From CAZEYT01 sp964516295 (lineage in GTDB: Bacteria; Verrucomicrobiota; Verrucomicrobiia; Chthoniobacterales; Terrimicrobiaceae): a stretch of DNA of 64,000 nucleotides. The notes under the pieces are model-generated. The model was not told where the DNA came from. It saw nothing but the letters and a program-made list of their open reading frames with translations, and made no database searches. The stretch is taken from positions 1 to 64,000 of the forward strand of contig CAZEYT010000005.1 of NCBI GenBank assembly GCA_964516295.1. The letters run 5' to 3'. Shown here piece by piece: positions 8,900 through 17,384 of this stretch (position 1 is the stretch's first letter; each line of letters starts with the position of its first letter). A program made the translations under genes and the position numbers.

Positions 8900-9343
8900 T
8901 CAGCGGAATTTGATTTTCACGTCTTTCGGTCCTTGCAGGCTGTCGTAGAGCGTCGGAGCCGCGGGAATCGAAGCAGTTGGGACCGGTGGTGTGCCGGCGA
9001 GGGCGTTTTTCAAAGCTCCCTCCACGAGTTGCGCGCAGTGAATTTTCATTGGAGGAAGAGGGCCGAGCGGGGCGGACATTTCGCTGCCGGACATGGCCAT
9101 GGCTTCTTCGGCGGTTTTCCCCTTGATCATCTCGGTCGCGAGACTGGCCACGGCGATGGCGGTCTGGCAGCCGAAGGATTGGAACGTCGCTTTGTCGATG
9201 ACTTTGCGGCCGTCGTCTTCGCGGAACTTGATCCACATCCGCAGCATGTCGCCGCAGTCGGCACTGCCGGCGGTGCCAACGGCGTCGGCTTCTGTCATTT
9301 CTCCGAGGTTTCTCGGATTGGCGATGGCGTCGTCGAGATTCAT
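8900..9343 (-). CDS. iscU: IscU/NifU-type Fe-S cluster scaffold
   Basis: A 147-aa scaffold on which [2Fe-2S] clusters are built before transfer to apoproteins. All three ligand cysteines of the family are present: C30 (SADCGD), C59 (SFGCQTAIA) and C103 (IHCAQL). A Pro-rich tail follows residue 115. It lacks the C-terminal NifU thioredoxin-like domain. The start codon overlaps the stop of the rhodanese-like gene by 4 bases, so the pair is probably translationally coupled. No cysteine desulfurase gene lies in the window. Whether it is SufU- or IscU-like in vivo is unclear. Confidence 0.9.
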   Translation of the reverse strand: MNLDDAIANPRNLGEMTEADAVGTAGSADCGDMLRMWIKFREDDGRKVIDKATFQSFGCQTAIAVASLATEMIKGKTAEEAMAMSGSEMSAPLGPLPPMKIHCAQLVEGALKNALAGTPPVPTASIPAAPTLYDSLQGPKDVKIKFR

Positions 9344-9870
9344 TCGAGGGTGTAACGCGGGAGATTGGGATCGACTTCCAGGCTCCAGGCATCAATGCCG
9401 CCGCGAAGAGCCCGGACGTCTTCGAATCCATGACCGGAAAAATACGCCGCCGCGTCGAGACTTCGGGAGCCGGTGTGATCCACGAGGAGGATCGGGGTCG
9501 TTTTGTCGGGGGAGCCCATGATTTCCTGCAAGAGGTCCTGGCTGAACAATTGAGCGCCCTCGATGTGAACCGCCTCAAATTCCTCACGGGTTCGGATGTC
9601 GATCACGCGGGCCCCGGCGGCAACGGCCTGCGCGGCTTCGCGGGGAGCGAGGAGGACTTTTTCGTCCTGTTCGTGGGCGGCCTGGATGGTCGCGAGAACT
9701 TCTTCAACCGGCGGTGCTTCATTTCGTGCGCAAACCTCGGCTAGCGTTTCCTCCGGGCGGAAGCCACAACTGGCACAGCCGCCGATGTGATAATGGCGGA
9801 AGAGCGCCCGCTGCGCGCCGGGCCAAGTCATCAATACCTCGGCCATCGTCATTTCCGGAGAAATTGTCAT
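9340..9870 (-). CDS. DUF1858-rhodanese protein with substituted active-site Cys
   Basis: A 176-aa protein with two domains. Residues 1-60 match the DUF1858/ScdA-N type, with a C32-A-S-C35 motif in a GGCASCGF context. Residues 70-170 form a rhodanese fold (VIDIRTREEFEAVHIEGA; a loop ending TGSRS; LRGGIDAW). In active rhodaneses the loop reads C-x-x-G-x-R-S; here the Cys position is D131 (DHTGSRS). The classical sulfurtransferase nucleophile is therefore missing. It heads a three-gene operon with an Fe-S scaffold and SufT, so a role in sulfur or iron delivery, or in sensing via the CASC pair, is a reasonable inference. Confidence 0.85.
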   Translation of the reverse strand: MTISPEMTMAEVLMTWPGAQRALFRHYHIGGCASCGFRPEETLAEVCARNEAPPVEEVLATIQAAHEQDEKVLLAPREAAQAVAAGARVIDIRTREEFEAVHIEGAQLFSQDLLQEIMGSPDKTTPILLVDHTGSRSLDAAAYFSGHGFEDVRALRGGIDAWSLEVDPNLPRYTLE

Positions 9871-9966
9871 GGCGTTGAACCTAGTGGCTCCGCCGGGGAT
9901 TTCAACCTTCGCCTGCTCCCGGGGTGGCCTGCATTTCTTCAGGAGATCTTCAAGCAGTGTTTGGGA

Positions 9967-10590
9967 TCAGGCCAAGACGAGTTCGATGCGATATTGGCCG
10001 GGGGCGATGTCGAAGAGGATGGGGAGGCCGGTGGTTTCGAGGAGGATGTCGCGATTGGTGCGGGTGGCGTCGTCGGCGACCGGAGAGGGAGAGTTCAGAA
10101 CGAGGCCGTGGCAGGTCAGGCCGCGTGAGCGGATGCTCTCCAGCGAGAGGAGCGTGTGGTTGATGCAGCCGAGGCGGTTGGCGACGACGAGGAGGACGGG
10201 CAGGCCGAGGCGTTCTGCGAAATCGGCCATGGTGAGCCCGTCGGCGAGCGGCACAAGCCAACCGCCGGCTCCTTCGATGAGGAACGACGACCGGCTGGCG
10301 GTCAGTTGGCGGGTTTGCCGGAGGAGCGCGTCAATATCGACCGGGTGGTTTTCCAGGCGGGAGGCGACGAGCGGGGCGACCGGAGTGCGAAGCCAAAGGG
10401 GGTTGACCTCATCGAGAGCAAGCTCGTTGTCCGCGGCGGCCCGGAGGATTTCTGCATCGTCACGGTCGCCGCAACAGACGGGCTTGAGGGCGATGGTGTC
10501 GAGTCCCGCCTGACGGAGGGCGCGGGTAATGAGCGCGGTGGCGTAGGTTTTTCCGACCGCGGTGTCGGTGCCGGCGACGAAGGCCTTCAT
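9967..10590 (-). CDS. bioD: Dethiobiotin synthetase
   Basis: ATP-dependent carboxylation of 7,8-diaminopelargonate to dethiobiotin, the penultimate step of biotin synthesis. The 207-aa length is normal. The P-loop is GTDTAVGKT (residues 7-15), with KPVCCG near 36 and EGAGGW near 105. Other biotin genes are absent from the window. The start overlaps the stop of the ABC ATPase gene by 4 bases, making this the last gene of a five-gene operon. The C-terminal QYRIELVLA is slightly unusual but in frame and followed by a clean stop. Confidence 0.93.
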   Translation of the reverse strand: MKAFVAGTDTAVGKTYATALITRALRQAGLDTIALKPVCCGDRDDAEILRAAADNELALDEVNPLWLRTPVAPLVASRLENHPVDIDALLRQTRQLTASRSSFLIEGAGGWLVPLADGLTMADFAERLGLPVLLVVANRLGCINHTLLSLESIRSRGLTCHGLVLNSPSPVADDATRTNRDILLETTGLPILFDIAPGQYRIELVLA

Positions 10591-11438
10591 GATTCGCGCG
10601 GGGCGGTGGCTTCGAGGAAAACTCCTTCGAGCGTGCGCTGGGGACTGCGGGCGGCAATGAATTTGCCTCCCGACGCGCGGACGAGATCCTCGATCTTTGC
10701 GCGGAGTTCGGCCGGGGCGTCCTCGACGATGTATTCGGTCTGGCGTTCAATGGTGACGAGGTCTTCGAGGCGTCCCTCGCGAACCATTTCGCCGCGGGCC
10801 ATGATGCCGACCCGGTCACAGACTTCCTGAACCTGTTCCAAAAGGTGCGAGGTGAGCAGCACGGTCTTTCCGCGTTTTTTGAGGTCGAGGATGAGATCGC
10901 GAATTTGTCGGGAACCCGCCGGATCAACGCCGGCCGTGGGCTCGTCGAGCACGATGAGCTTGGGATCCTGAATCAACGCCTGGGCGAGGCCGATGCGCTG
11001 GAGCATGCCTTTGGAAAATCCGCCAACGCGCCGGTGGCGGGCGTCCTCGAGACCGACGAGGTGGATGAGGTCGGAGATTCGCGACGAGATGTCGCGCCCG
11101 GTCATGCCGCAGATTTTTCCATAAAACCGGAGTGTTTCTTCGGCGGTGAGGAATTTGTAAAAATACGGATTCTCCGGGAGGAATCCGACTTCGGCGCGGC
11201 TGCGGTAATCGCGGCTGTCGCGGCCGAAGATCGTGGCACGGCCTTTGGTGGGTGTGACCAGTCCGAGGAGAACTTTCAGCGTCGTGCTCTTGCCCGAGCC
11301 ATTCGGGCCGAGGAGTCCGTAAACTTCGCCGTCGTTGACATGGAGCGTGAGATTTCGGACCGCCACGACACGCTGGCGGCGGAGAGGGACGGGGTAAACT
11401 TTTGTGAGGTCTTCGACGTGGACGGCGGATGTGCTCAT
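10587..11438 (-). CDS. ABC transporter ATP-binding protein (CcmA/ABC-2 type)
   Basis: A 283-aa nucleotide-binding subunit of the kind that drives ABC-2 exporters. Visible motifs are Walker A LGPNGSGKST near residue 43, signature FSKGMLQRIGLAQ, and Walker B LIVLDEPTAGVDP. A C-terminal extension of about 70 residues follows the core, as is common for the natA/ccmA group. No membrane permease lies nearby; neighbours are an acylphosphatase and bioD, each overlapping by 4 bases. The partner permease must therefore be encoded elsewhere. Substrate unknown. Confidence 0.9.
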   Translation of the reverse strand: MSTSAVHVEDLTKVYPVPLRRQRVVAVRNLTLHVNDGEVYGLLGPNGSGKSTTLKVLLGLVTPTKGRATIFGRDSRDYRSRAEVGFLPENPYFYKFLTAEETLRFYGKICGMTGRDISSRISDLIHLVGLEDARHRRVGGFSKGMLQRIGLAQALIQDPKLIVLDEPTAGVDPAGSRQIRDLILDLKKRGKTVLLTSHLLEQVQEVCDRVGIMARGEMVREGRLEDLVTIERQTEYIVEDAPAELRAKIEDLVRASGGKFIAARSPQRTLEGVFLEATAPRES

Positions 11439-11707
11439 GCGGAGATCTGAAAGCCGCGGAGACCGGTCCGGCGGGGAAGGGTTTCCGGGGTTTCGCTGGT
11501 GATGTGACCGGCGAGGGGGCTGGTGCGGATGGCTTCGAGGAAGCCATCGACCTCATCTCTGTCGCCCTGGGCGAGAAGTTCCACACGGCCGTCGGAGAGG
11601 TTGCGGACCGAGCCCGCCACGTCGAATTCTTTGGCCAGATCCTTGACGGTCCATCGGAAGCCGACGCCCTGCACGCGGCCGTCGTAGTGGACTTGAACGG
11701 TTTTCAT
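11435..11707 (-). CDS. acyP: Acylphosphatase
   Basis: A 90-aa enzyme that hydrolyses acyl phosphates such as carbamoyl or acetyl phosphate. The signature GRVQGVGFRW (residues 10-19) contains the phosphate-binding Arg, and the catalytic Asn lies in VAGSVRNLSDGRVELLAQG. Full length for the family. It lies 12 bases downstream of proA and overlaps the ABC ATPase by 4 bases. Its position beside proA, whose substrate is an acyl phosphate (glutamyl phosphate), is suggestive, but a functional link is inference. Confidence 0.92.
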   Translation of the reverse strand: MKTVQVHYDGRVQGVGFRWTVKDLAKEFDVAGSVRNLSDGRVELLAQGDRDEVDGFLEAIRTSPLAGHITSETPETLPRRTGLRGFQISA

Positions 11708-11719
11708 CGTGCGGAGATT

Positions 11720-12991
11720 CTAGCGCACCTGTCCGTCGCCGCGGATGAGGTACTTGTAGGACGTGAGTTCCTCAAGGGCCATCGGGCCGCGGGCGTGAAG
11801 TTTGTCGGTGCTGATGCCGATTTCGGCTCCGAACCCAAACTCGCCACCGTCGGTGAACCGCGTCGAGGCATTCCAGTAAACGGTCGCGGAGTCGACTTCG
11901 TTGAGAAACCGCTCCGCCGCAGCCGGATCGCGCGTGACGATGGCATCGCTGTGGTGGGAGCCGTGGTTGTTGATGTGAGCGATGGCGGCGTCGAGATCGT
12001 CGACCACGCGAACGGCGAGGATGAGGTCGAGGAACTCGGTGCGCCAATCGTTTTCCGTTGCCTCCCGGAGGTTCGGGTAGCCCAGTGCCGTGAGTTCCGA
12101 AAAGGAAGCCGGGTCGGCGCGGAGCTCGACGCCGGCAATTTGAAGGGCCGGAGCGGCGACGCGGAAAAAGTCGGGCGCAATGGCGCGGTGGACGAGCAGT
12201 GTTTCCGCGGCATTGCAGACGCCCGGGCGCTGGCATTTGGCATTGATCAAAATGTCGCGGGCCATCGGGAGATCCGCGTCGCGGTCGGCATAAATCATGC
12301 AAATGCCGTCGTAGTGTTTGATCACCGGCATGCGGGCATGGGTGACGACGGCCTCAATGAGCGAATGGCCGCCGCGGGGGATGATGACGTCCATGAACTT
12401 GTCCATCCGGGCCATGATCGCCACGGCGTCCCGGTCCTTGGTGGGGATGAGCTGGACAGCCGCTTCCGGAAGGCCCGCGCGCGCGCCACCGGCTTGGAGA
12501 GCATCGGCGACGGCGAGGTTGGAGGAGAGCGCCTCGGAGCCGCCGCGGAGAATGACGGTATTGCCGGTCTTGAGACAAAGCACCGCGGCGTCACTGGTCA
12601 CATTCGGGCGGGATTCGTAAATGATGCCAATGACGCCGATGGGCGTGCGCACTTTGCTGATGCGGATGCCATTCGGGCGGGTCCACTCGCGGAGGATCTC
12701 GCCGACCGGGTCGGGCAGTGCGGCGACCTCGCGAATGCCCCGGGCCATGTCGGCGATGCGTTGATCGGAAAGGCGGAGGCGGTCGATCGACGCTTTGCTG
12801 AGGCCGTTCTCCTCGGCACGGGCGAGATCTTCGGCGTTGGCTTCGAGGAGCACCGGCGTCCGGGCCACCAGCTCTTCTGCCATCGCGAGGAGGATCGCGT
12901 TTTTTTCCGACGTCGAGAGCTTCGCAAGCTCGCGCGACGCGGCGCGGGAGCGACGTCCGATATCGTGGATTTGATCTTCGAGAGCACTCAT
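11720..12991 (-). CDS. proA: Gamma-glutamyl phosphate reductase
   Basis: NADPH-dependent reduction of glutamyl-5-phosphate to glutamate semialdehyde, the second step of proline synthesis. The 423-aa protein starts at the ATG overlapping the ald stop (ATGA); the longer open frame upstream is the antisense/out-of-frame part of ald. Signatures include IGVIGIIYESRPNVT near 115, VIIPRGG near 205 and the catalytic Cys in QRPGVCNAAETLL near 258. proB is not in the window. Cotranscribed with ald and acyP. Confidence 0.95.
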   Translation of the reverse strand: MSALEDQIHDIGRRSRAASRELAKLSTSEKNAILLAMAEELVARTPVLLEANAEDLARAEENGLSKASIDRLRLSDQRIADMARGIREVAALPDPVGEILREWTRPNGIRISKVRTPIGVIGIIYESRPNVTSDAAVLCLKTGNTVILRGGSEALSSNLAVADALQAGGARAGLPEAAVQLIPTKDRDAVAIMARMDKFMDVIIPRGGHSLIEAVVTHARMPVIKHYDGICMIYADRDADLPMARDILINAKCQRPGVCNAAETLLVHRAIAPDFFRVAAPALQIAGVELRADPASFSELTALGYPNLREATENDWRTEFLDLILAVRVVDDLDAAIAHINNHGSHHSDAIVTRDPAAAERFLNEVDSATVYWNASTRFTDGGEFGFGAEIGISTDKLHARGPMALEELTSYKYLIRGDGQVR

Positions 12992-14094
12992 GCTTCGAAC
13001 GGAGACCACGGGAGCCCATGGGCGTCGGCCACGGCCTGACAAGTAATTTTTCCATTCGCGATATTCACGCCGCCGAGAAGTCCCGGCTGGCGGTGAACGG
13101 CCTCGGCGAGCGGAAGATCGGCCAGAGTTTCGATGTAGCGATAGGTCACATTCGTCAGGGCCTGGGTGGCGGTGCGCGCATAAGCTCCCGGCATATTGGC
13201 GACGCAGTAGTGAATAATCCCCTCTTCGACAAAGGTCGGATCGTGATGGGTCGTCGGGCGCGACGTTTCGACGCACCCGCCTTGGTCAATGGCGATATCC
13301 ACCAAAACGCTGCCCGGTTGCATGAGGCGGAGCATTTCGCGTGAAATGAGCTTGGGTGCACGGGCTCCCGGGACGAGCACCGCTCCGATCAGAAGGTCAA
13401 CACTGGGCAGAAGCTCCAGAATGCTCGCCTCGCTTGAGTAAAGCGTGTGGGCGGTGTGCATGGTGATGTCGAGAAAGCGCATCCGCTCGAGATCGACTTC
13501 CAAGATCGTGACATCGGCGCCGAGGCCGGTCGCCATGCGGGCCGCATTCACGCCGGAGGTGCCTCCGCCGATGACCATCACTTTTCCCGGGAGCACCCCC
13601 GGAACGCCGCCGAGGAGGACACCTTTTCCGCCATTGTGCTTGGCGAGTGTGTAGCCGCCCACGAGGACCGACATGCGGCCGGCGATTTCGCTCATCGGCT
13701 CGAGGAGGGGGAGGCGCTTGTTCACATCCACCGTTTCGTAGGCGATACAGGTCGCCCCGGTTTTCATGAGAGCCTCGGTGAGCGTGCGGTTGGCCGCAAG
13801 ATGCAGGTAGGTAAAAAGAATCTGCCCCGGACGCAGAAGCGGATATTCGGACGGGAGCGGCTCCTTCACCTTCACGATCATCTCGGCCGCGGCAAAGACG
13901 CCCTCGTGCGTGTCGATGATCTCGGCCCCGGCTGTCTGGTAGTTGGCATCCGAGAACCCAATGCCCGCCCCGGCTCCGGTTTCGACGAGCACGCGATGGC
14001 CACGTTTGATGAGTTGATAGGTTGCCGACGGCAGAAGAGCGACCCGATGCTCCTGATCTTTGATTTCTTTGGGGATGCCGATGATCATGGGCAA
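12988..14094 (-). CDS. ald: Alanine dehydrogenase
   Basis: NAD-dependent interconversion of L-alanine with pyruvate and ammonia. The 368-aa length is typical. Family motifs: IGIPKEIKDQEHRVALLPS at the start, LFTYLHLAA with the catalytic His near 95, the nucleotide-binding GGGTSGVNAARMATGLGADVT near 175, and DIAIDQGGCVETSRPTTH near 270 with the catalytic Asp. First gene of the operon ald-proA-acyP-ABC-bioD; it diverges from the secreted-protein gene at 14177 across about 80 bases that must hold both promoters. Confidence 0.95.
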   Translation of the reverse strand: MPMIIGIPKEIKDQEHRVALLPSATYQLIKRGHRVLVETGAGAGIGFSDANYQTAGAEIIDTHEGVFAAAEMIVKVKEPLPSEYPLLRPGQILFTYLHLAANRTLTEALMKTGATCIAYETVDVNKRLPLLEPMSEIAGRMSVLVGGYTLAKHNGGKGVLLGGVPGVLPGKVMVIGGGTSGVNAARMATGLGADVTILEVDLERMRFLDITMHTAHTLYSSEASILELLPSVDLLIGAVLVPGARAPKLISREMLRLMQPGSVLVDIAIDQGGCVETSRPTTHHDPTFVEEGIIHYCVANMPGAYARTATQALTNVTYRYIETLADLPLAEAVHRQPGLLGGVNIANGKITCQAVADAHGLPWSPFEA

Positions 14095-14176
14095 ACTATT
14101 CGCTGGGTTCGGGCGATTCTAAAGCAGATTTTCGGGGAGGATGGACATTTTCCGGGCGATGTGACAATGAGTGTTC

Positions 14177-15031
14177 ATGCTCCGTGCCCTCGTTCTGTCG
14201 GTTCCGGCCGTCTTTCTCGCCGGCGCGCCGCTGGCCCGCGGCCAGGATGCCATCGATCAGGAACTCGAGCGCAGTTCGAATGAACATATGCGCGAAGAGC
14301 TCGGGGTGAACCCGATCACCGCCCCGTCGATTCAGCAGGTTTTGAAAGATCTGGAATCTTTCCGGCCGATTCCGCTGTCCGTGATTGAGGCGTCAAACCA
14401 CGAGGCGAGTTTCAACAACCGGCTTCAAACCGCGATGCACTTCGGCTCGCTGGTTGCCGATGGGTTCATGCTGACCATCGCCGAGCGGCCAAAAGAGATC
14501 CAACGCATCGGCGGCGCACTCATCCGCCAATCGCGGGCCCTCGGAGTTGGCGACCGCCTCACCAAGCGCAGCAAGAGCCTTCTGGAACTCAGCGACAAGG
14601 GCGACTGGCTCGGCATGCGCGAGGAACTTGTCCGCACCCAGGACGATGTCGAAACGTCGATGATGGAACTGCGCGATGAGGAAATGGCGCACATGATCAG
14701 TTTTGGCGGCTGGCTGCGGGGTTTTCAACTGGCCACCATTAGCACGGTTGAATCCTACACGCCCGCGAAAGCTGGCATTCTCGCAAATGTCGAGATCATG
14801 GAATATTTCCTGGATCGTCTGGAGACCCTGCATCCCCGTCTGAAAAAAACGGAAATCGTCACCACGCTCATCAGCCGGCTCAAAGACCTCCGGACCGTCG
14901 CGATTGAAGCCGAAGGCACGGTTCCGACGCCGGACCAGGTCGTCCGCATGCGTCAACTCGCCGACGAGGCGGAAGCCTCGGCCATGGCCCGCGTCGATGA
15001 CGAGGGAAATTTCGAGAAGCCGAAATCCTGA
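14177..15031 (+). CDS. Hypothetical secreted protein
   Basis: A 284-aa protein from the ATG at 14177 (a GTG two codons upstream at 14171 is also possible). The first 22 residues are a good Sec signal peptide ending in an Ala-rich site (LARGQ). The mature part is almost wholly helical and charged, with alternating hydrophobic positions, and has no Cys-rich or catalytic motif that I recognise. It stands alone on the plus strand between ald and a convergent SDR gene, 3 bases from the SDR stop. Function unknown. Confidence 0.8.
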   Translation: MLRALVLSVPAVFLAGAPLARGQDAIDQELERSSNEHMREELGVNPITAPSIQQVLKDLESFRPIPLSVIEASNHEASFNNRLQTAMHFGSLVADGFMLTIAERPKEIQRIGGALIRQSRALGVGDRLTKRSKSLLELSDKGDWLGMREELVRTQDDVETSMMELRDEEMAHMISFGGWLRGFQLATISTVESYTPAKAGILANVEIMEYFLDRLETLHPRLKKTEIVTTLISRLKDLRTVAIEAEGTVPTPDQVVRMRQLADEAEASAMARVDDEGNFEKPKS

Positions 15032-15034
15032 CGC

Positions 15035-15844
15035 TTAAATCGTCTGCGAGAGGAATCCGCCATCGACGCGGATATCGGACCCGGTGACGAATGACGCTGC
15101 GCCCGAGGCGAGGAAAACGGCCGCGCCTGCGAGTTCGTCGGCTTCGCCGAAGCGCCCCATCGGCGTATGCTGCAAAATGGAAGCCGCGCGGGGTTTGGGC
15201 GAGCCGTCTTCCTGGAAGAGGAGGCGGCGATTTTGGTCGGCCGGAAAAAATCCGGGCGTGATGGAATTGACCCGCACACGGTGGGGTGCCCACTCGCGGG
15301 CGAGGAATTGGGTGAGATTGAGCACCGCCGCCTTGGCCGCCGAATAAGCCATGACCCGGGAAAGTGGAAGATGGGCACTTACGCTGGCGATATTGATGAT
15401 GCTCCCCCCGCCGGACGCGATCATGGCCGGACCGAAGATCTGACACGGGAGCAGGGCACCGCCGACAAGGTTCAGGTCGAAATTCTCGACCCAGTCCGCT
15501 CCTGAAATCGACTCCACCGGATGCTCGGCCGTGACGGTGACCTTCGGGTCGTTGCCGCCCGAGGCGTTGACGAGAATCGAAGGTGTTCCAAGAAGCGCAG
15601 TCGTTTTTTCGAGGAGGAGGGCGATGCTGTCGCGCGACGAAGCGTTGACTTCGAGAAACTGCCCTTCGCCGCCCGCGGAGCGGATTTGTTCGAGGCGCGC
15701 ATTCCCCCGCCCGGCGTTGCGACCGGCAACCACGGTTTTGGCTCCCGCAGCAGCGAGGCCGGACGCGATGGCACCGCCGAGGGCACCGGTTCCGCCGATA
15801 ACGACGGCGACTTGTCCGGAAAGATCGAAAAGTGAAGATGACAT
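15035..15844 (-). CDS. Short-chain dehydrogenase/reductase (mannonate/gluconate-type)
   Basis: A 269-aa classical SDR. The NAD(P)-binding motif is GGTGALGG near residue 17, then NASGGN near 95, catalytic Ser in NIASVSA and the YSAAK pair near 168, ending in SDIRVDGGFLSQTI. The overall pattern, including PADQNRRLL near 208, resembles SDR-type fructuronate/mannonate or gluconate 5-dehydrogenases, but the substrate is not decided by the sequence. The next gene upstream on the same strand is phnE, 47 bases away. Confidence 0.88.
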   Translation of the reverse strand: MSSSLFDLSGQVAVVIGGTGALGGAIASGLAAAGAKTVVAGRNAGRGNARLEQIRSAGGEGQFLEVNASSRDSIALLLEKTTALLGTPSILVNASGGNDPKVTVTAEHPVESISGADWVENFDLNLVGGALLPCQIFGPAMIASGGGSIINIASVSAHLPLSRVMAYSAAKAAVLNLTQFLAREWAPHRVRVNSITPGFFPADQNRRLLFQEDGSPKPRAASILQHTPMGRFGEADELAGAAVFLASGAASFVTGSDIRVDGGFLSQTI

Positions 15845-15891
15845 GCCCGGGAGCATCGCGCATTGGGCGCGGAGGGAGCAAAGCTCAAATT

Positions 15892-16704
15892 TCAAGTATC
15901 CGCCGGACGCTCGTTCGCCGGAGCCAAACGACGACGCAGCCGGCTTCCGGTGGCGTCGAGGAGGAGAACCGCTCCCAGAATAACACAGAGCACCGCTGCG
16001 AAGCGGTCCCATTGATAAAATTCCTGATACGTATGCAGCCAAACGCCGATGCCCCCCGCACCGACGTAGCCGATGATGGCGGCCGAGCGGATGTTGTATT
16101 CCAGCATCCAGAGAACATGACTCCAGAGCAAAGCCCGCGCCTGCGGCCAGACGCCGTATTGAAAGGCCTGAATCCGCCCGGCGCCGCCAAGTCGAAGCGC
16201 CTCGGCCACGCCGGGATCGGCACTTTCAAAAGCGTCGCTGAAAAATTTTCCGAGATACCCGAGCGAATACAACGCGAGGGCCAAAACGCCGGCAAGAGCG
16301 TTCGCTCCGGTCACGGCCACAGCCAGGAGCGCCCAGATCAGGCTTGGGATCGAACGTACCGCACTCAGCAAAAAGCGCGCGAGAAGTACGAGCGGACGCG
16401 GTGACAGGTTGGCGGAAGCAGCGAGGGCGACCGGGATGGCCAACAGGACCGAGGCTCCGGTGGCCAGCACGGCGATCTGAAACGTCTCCCAGAGTGCCGG
16501 GGCGATCTGGGGAAGAATCGAAAAATCCGGTGGCCAGAAGCGGTCCAAAAATCTCCGGAGATTCGCGAGGGTGTCCAGCTCCCGACCCGACCCGCGCAAG
16601 GCCGGTAACGAGAACACCGTGGCGCAGAGCAACAGCAGGAGCACCACGCGTGGCGCGTCGAGCCGGGGCGGACGATTCAGGCGGCGGTCGGTTGAAGCGT
16701 CCAT
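15892..16704 (-). CDS. phnE: Phosphonate/phosphite-type ABC transporter permease
   Basis: A 270-aa inner-membrane permease starting at an ATG inside the last 28 bases of phnC. Five to six hydrophobic segments are visible. The permease coupling loop appears as ADPGVAEALRLGGAGRIQAFQYGVWPQ, close to the PhnE EAL...GA consensus, and NIRSAAIIGYVGAGGIG is typical of PhnE. It forms an importer with PhnC and PhnD. A longer open frame upstream lies within phnC and is not used. Confidence 0.9.
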   Translation of the reverse strand: MDASTDRRLNRPPRLDAPRVVLLLLLCATVFSLPALRGSGRELDTLANLRRFLDRFWPPDFSILPQIAPALWETFQIAVLATGASVLLAIPVALAASANLSPRPLVLLARFLLSAVRSIPSLIWALLAVAVTGANALAGVLALALYSLGYLGKFFSDAFESADPGVAEALRLGGAGRIQAFQYGVWPQARALLWSHVLWMLEYNIRSAAIIGYVGAGGIGVWLHTYQEFYQWDRFAAVLCVILGAVLLLDATGSRLRRRLAPANERPADT

Positions 16705-17384
16705 CCGTTTTTCGACTCGCGGTCGAGGTGCAGGGTCATGTCGGCGAACCGCTCCACGAGGCCGGGGTCGTGAAGCGCGCAAAAAACAGTCCGTCCCCTG
16801 GCGCGCGTCTCGGCTTGGAGAAAGCCGATGATCTCGGCGGCCAGCGGAGCGTCCAGGTGGGAAACCGGTTCGTCGGCAAAAAGGATGCCGGGATTCGCGA
16901 TGAGTGCCCGCGCCAAGGCCACGCGCTGACGCTCGCCACCCGAAAGCTCGGCCACCGAAACTCCCGCACGCGCCGCGATGCCGAAGCGGTTCAAAAGGGC
17001 GTGCGCCTGTTCACGGTCGTCCCGGGCAAATCCCAGGAGCGTCCGCCACCAAGGCCGTCGCCCGAGCAGCCCGCAGAGGACATTGGTCTCGGCCGATAGA
17101 CCCGGATTCAACCGCAGGTGCTGAAAAACAAATCCCATGTCGCGGCGAAAGTCCTCCGGAGCTCCGGTTTTCCCGTTTGCTTCCGAGACCGAAACACGTC
17201 CGTCCGCCGGAGCCAGCAGCCCGGCCAGACAGGCGAGGAGACTGCTCTTGCCAACGCCCGACGGTCCGGTCAGCGCGACGAAGGTGCCGCGCGGGATTGC
17301 CAGCTCCAAGTCTCGCAGAAGGACGCGTCCCCCCCGGCAAACCGAGACGCCCGAAAGCGTGACATGCGGAGCGGGTCCGGTCAT
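16677..17384 (-). CDS. phnC: Phosphonate/phosphite-type ABC transporter ATPase
   Basis: A 235-aa ATPase of the PhnC type. Walker A GPSGVGKSS near residue 40, signature LSGGERQRVALARAL near 140, Walker B ILFADEPVSHLD near 160, and the switch His in ALHDP near 200. Overlaps phnD by 4 bases upstream and phnE by 28 bases downstream, so the three are one transcription unit. Substrate could be phosphonate, phosphite or phosphate. Confidence 0.92.
   Translation of the reverse strand: MTGPAPHVTLSGVSVCRGGRVLLRDLELAIPRGTFVALTGPSGVGKSSLLACLAGLLAPADGRVSVSEANGKTGAPEDFRRDMGFVFQHLRLNPGLSAETNVLCGLLGRRPWWRTLLGFARDDREQAHALLNRFGIAARAGVSVAELSGGERQRVALARALIANPGILFADEPVSHLDAPLAAEIIGFLQAETRARGRTVFCALHDPGLVERFADMTLHLDRESKNGWTLQPTAA

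Noticed and set aside
11429..13039. A 536-residue plus-strand frame opposite acyP and proA
   Set aside because: No domain; both minus-strand genes are well supported.
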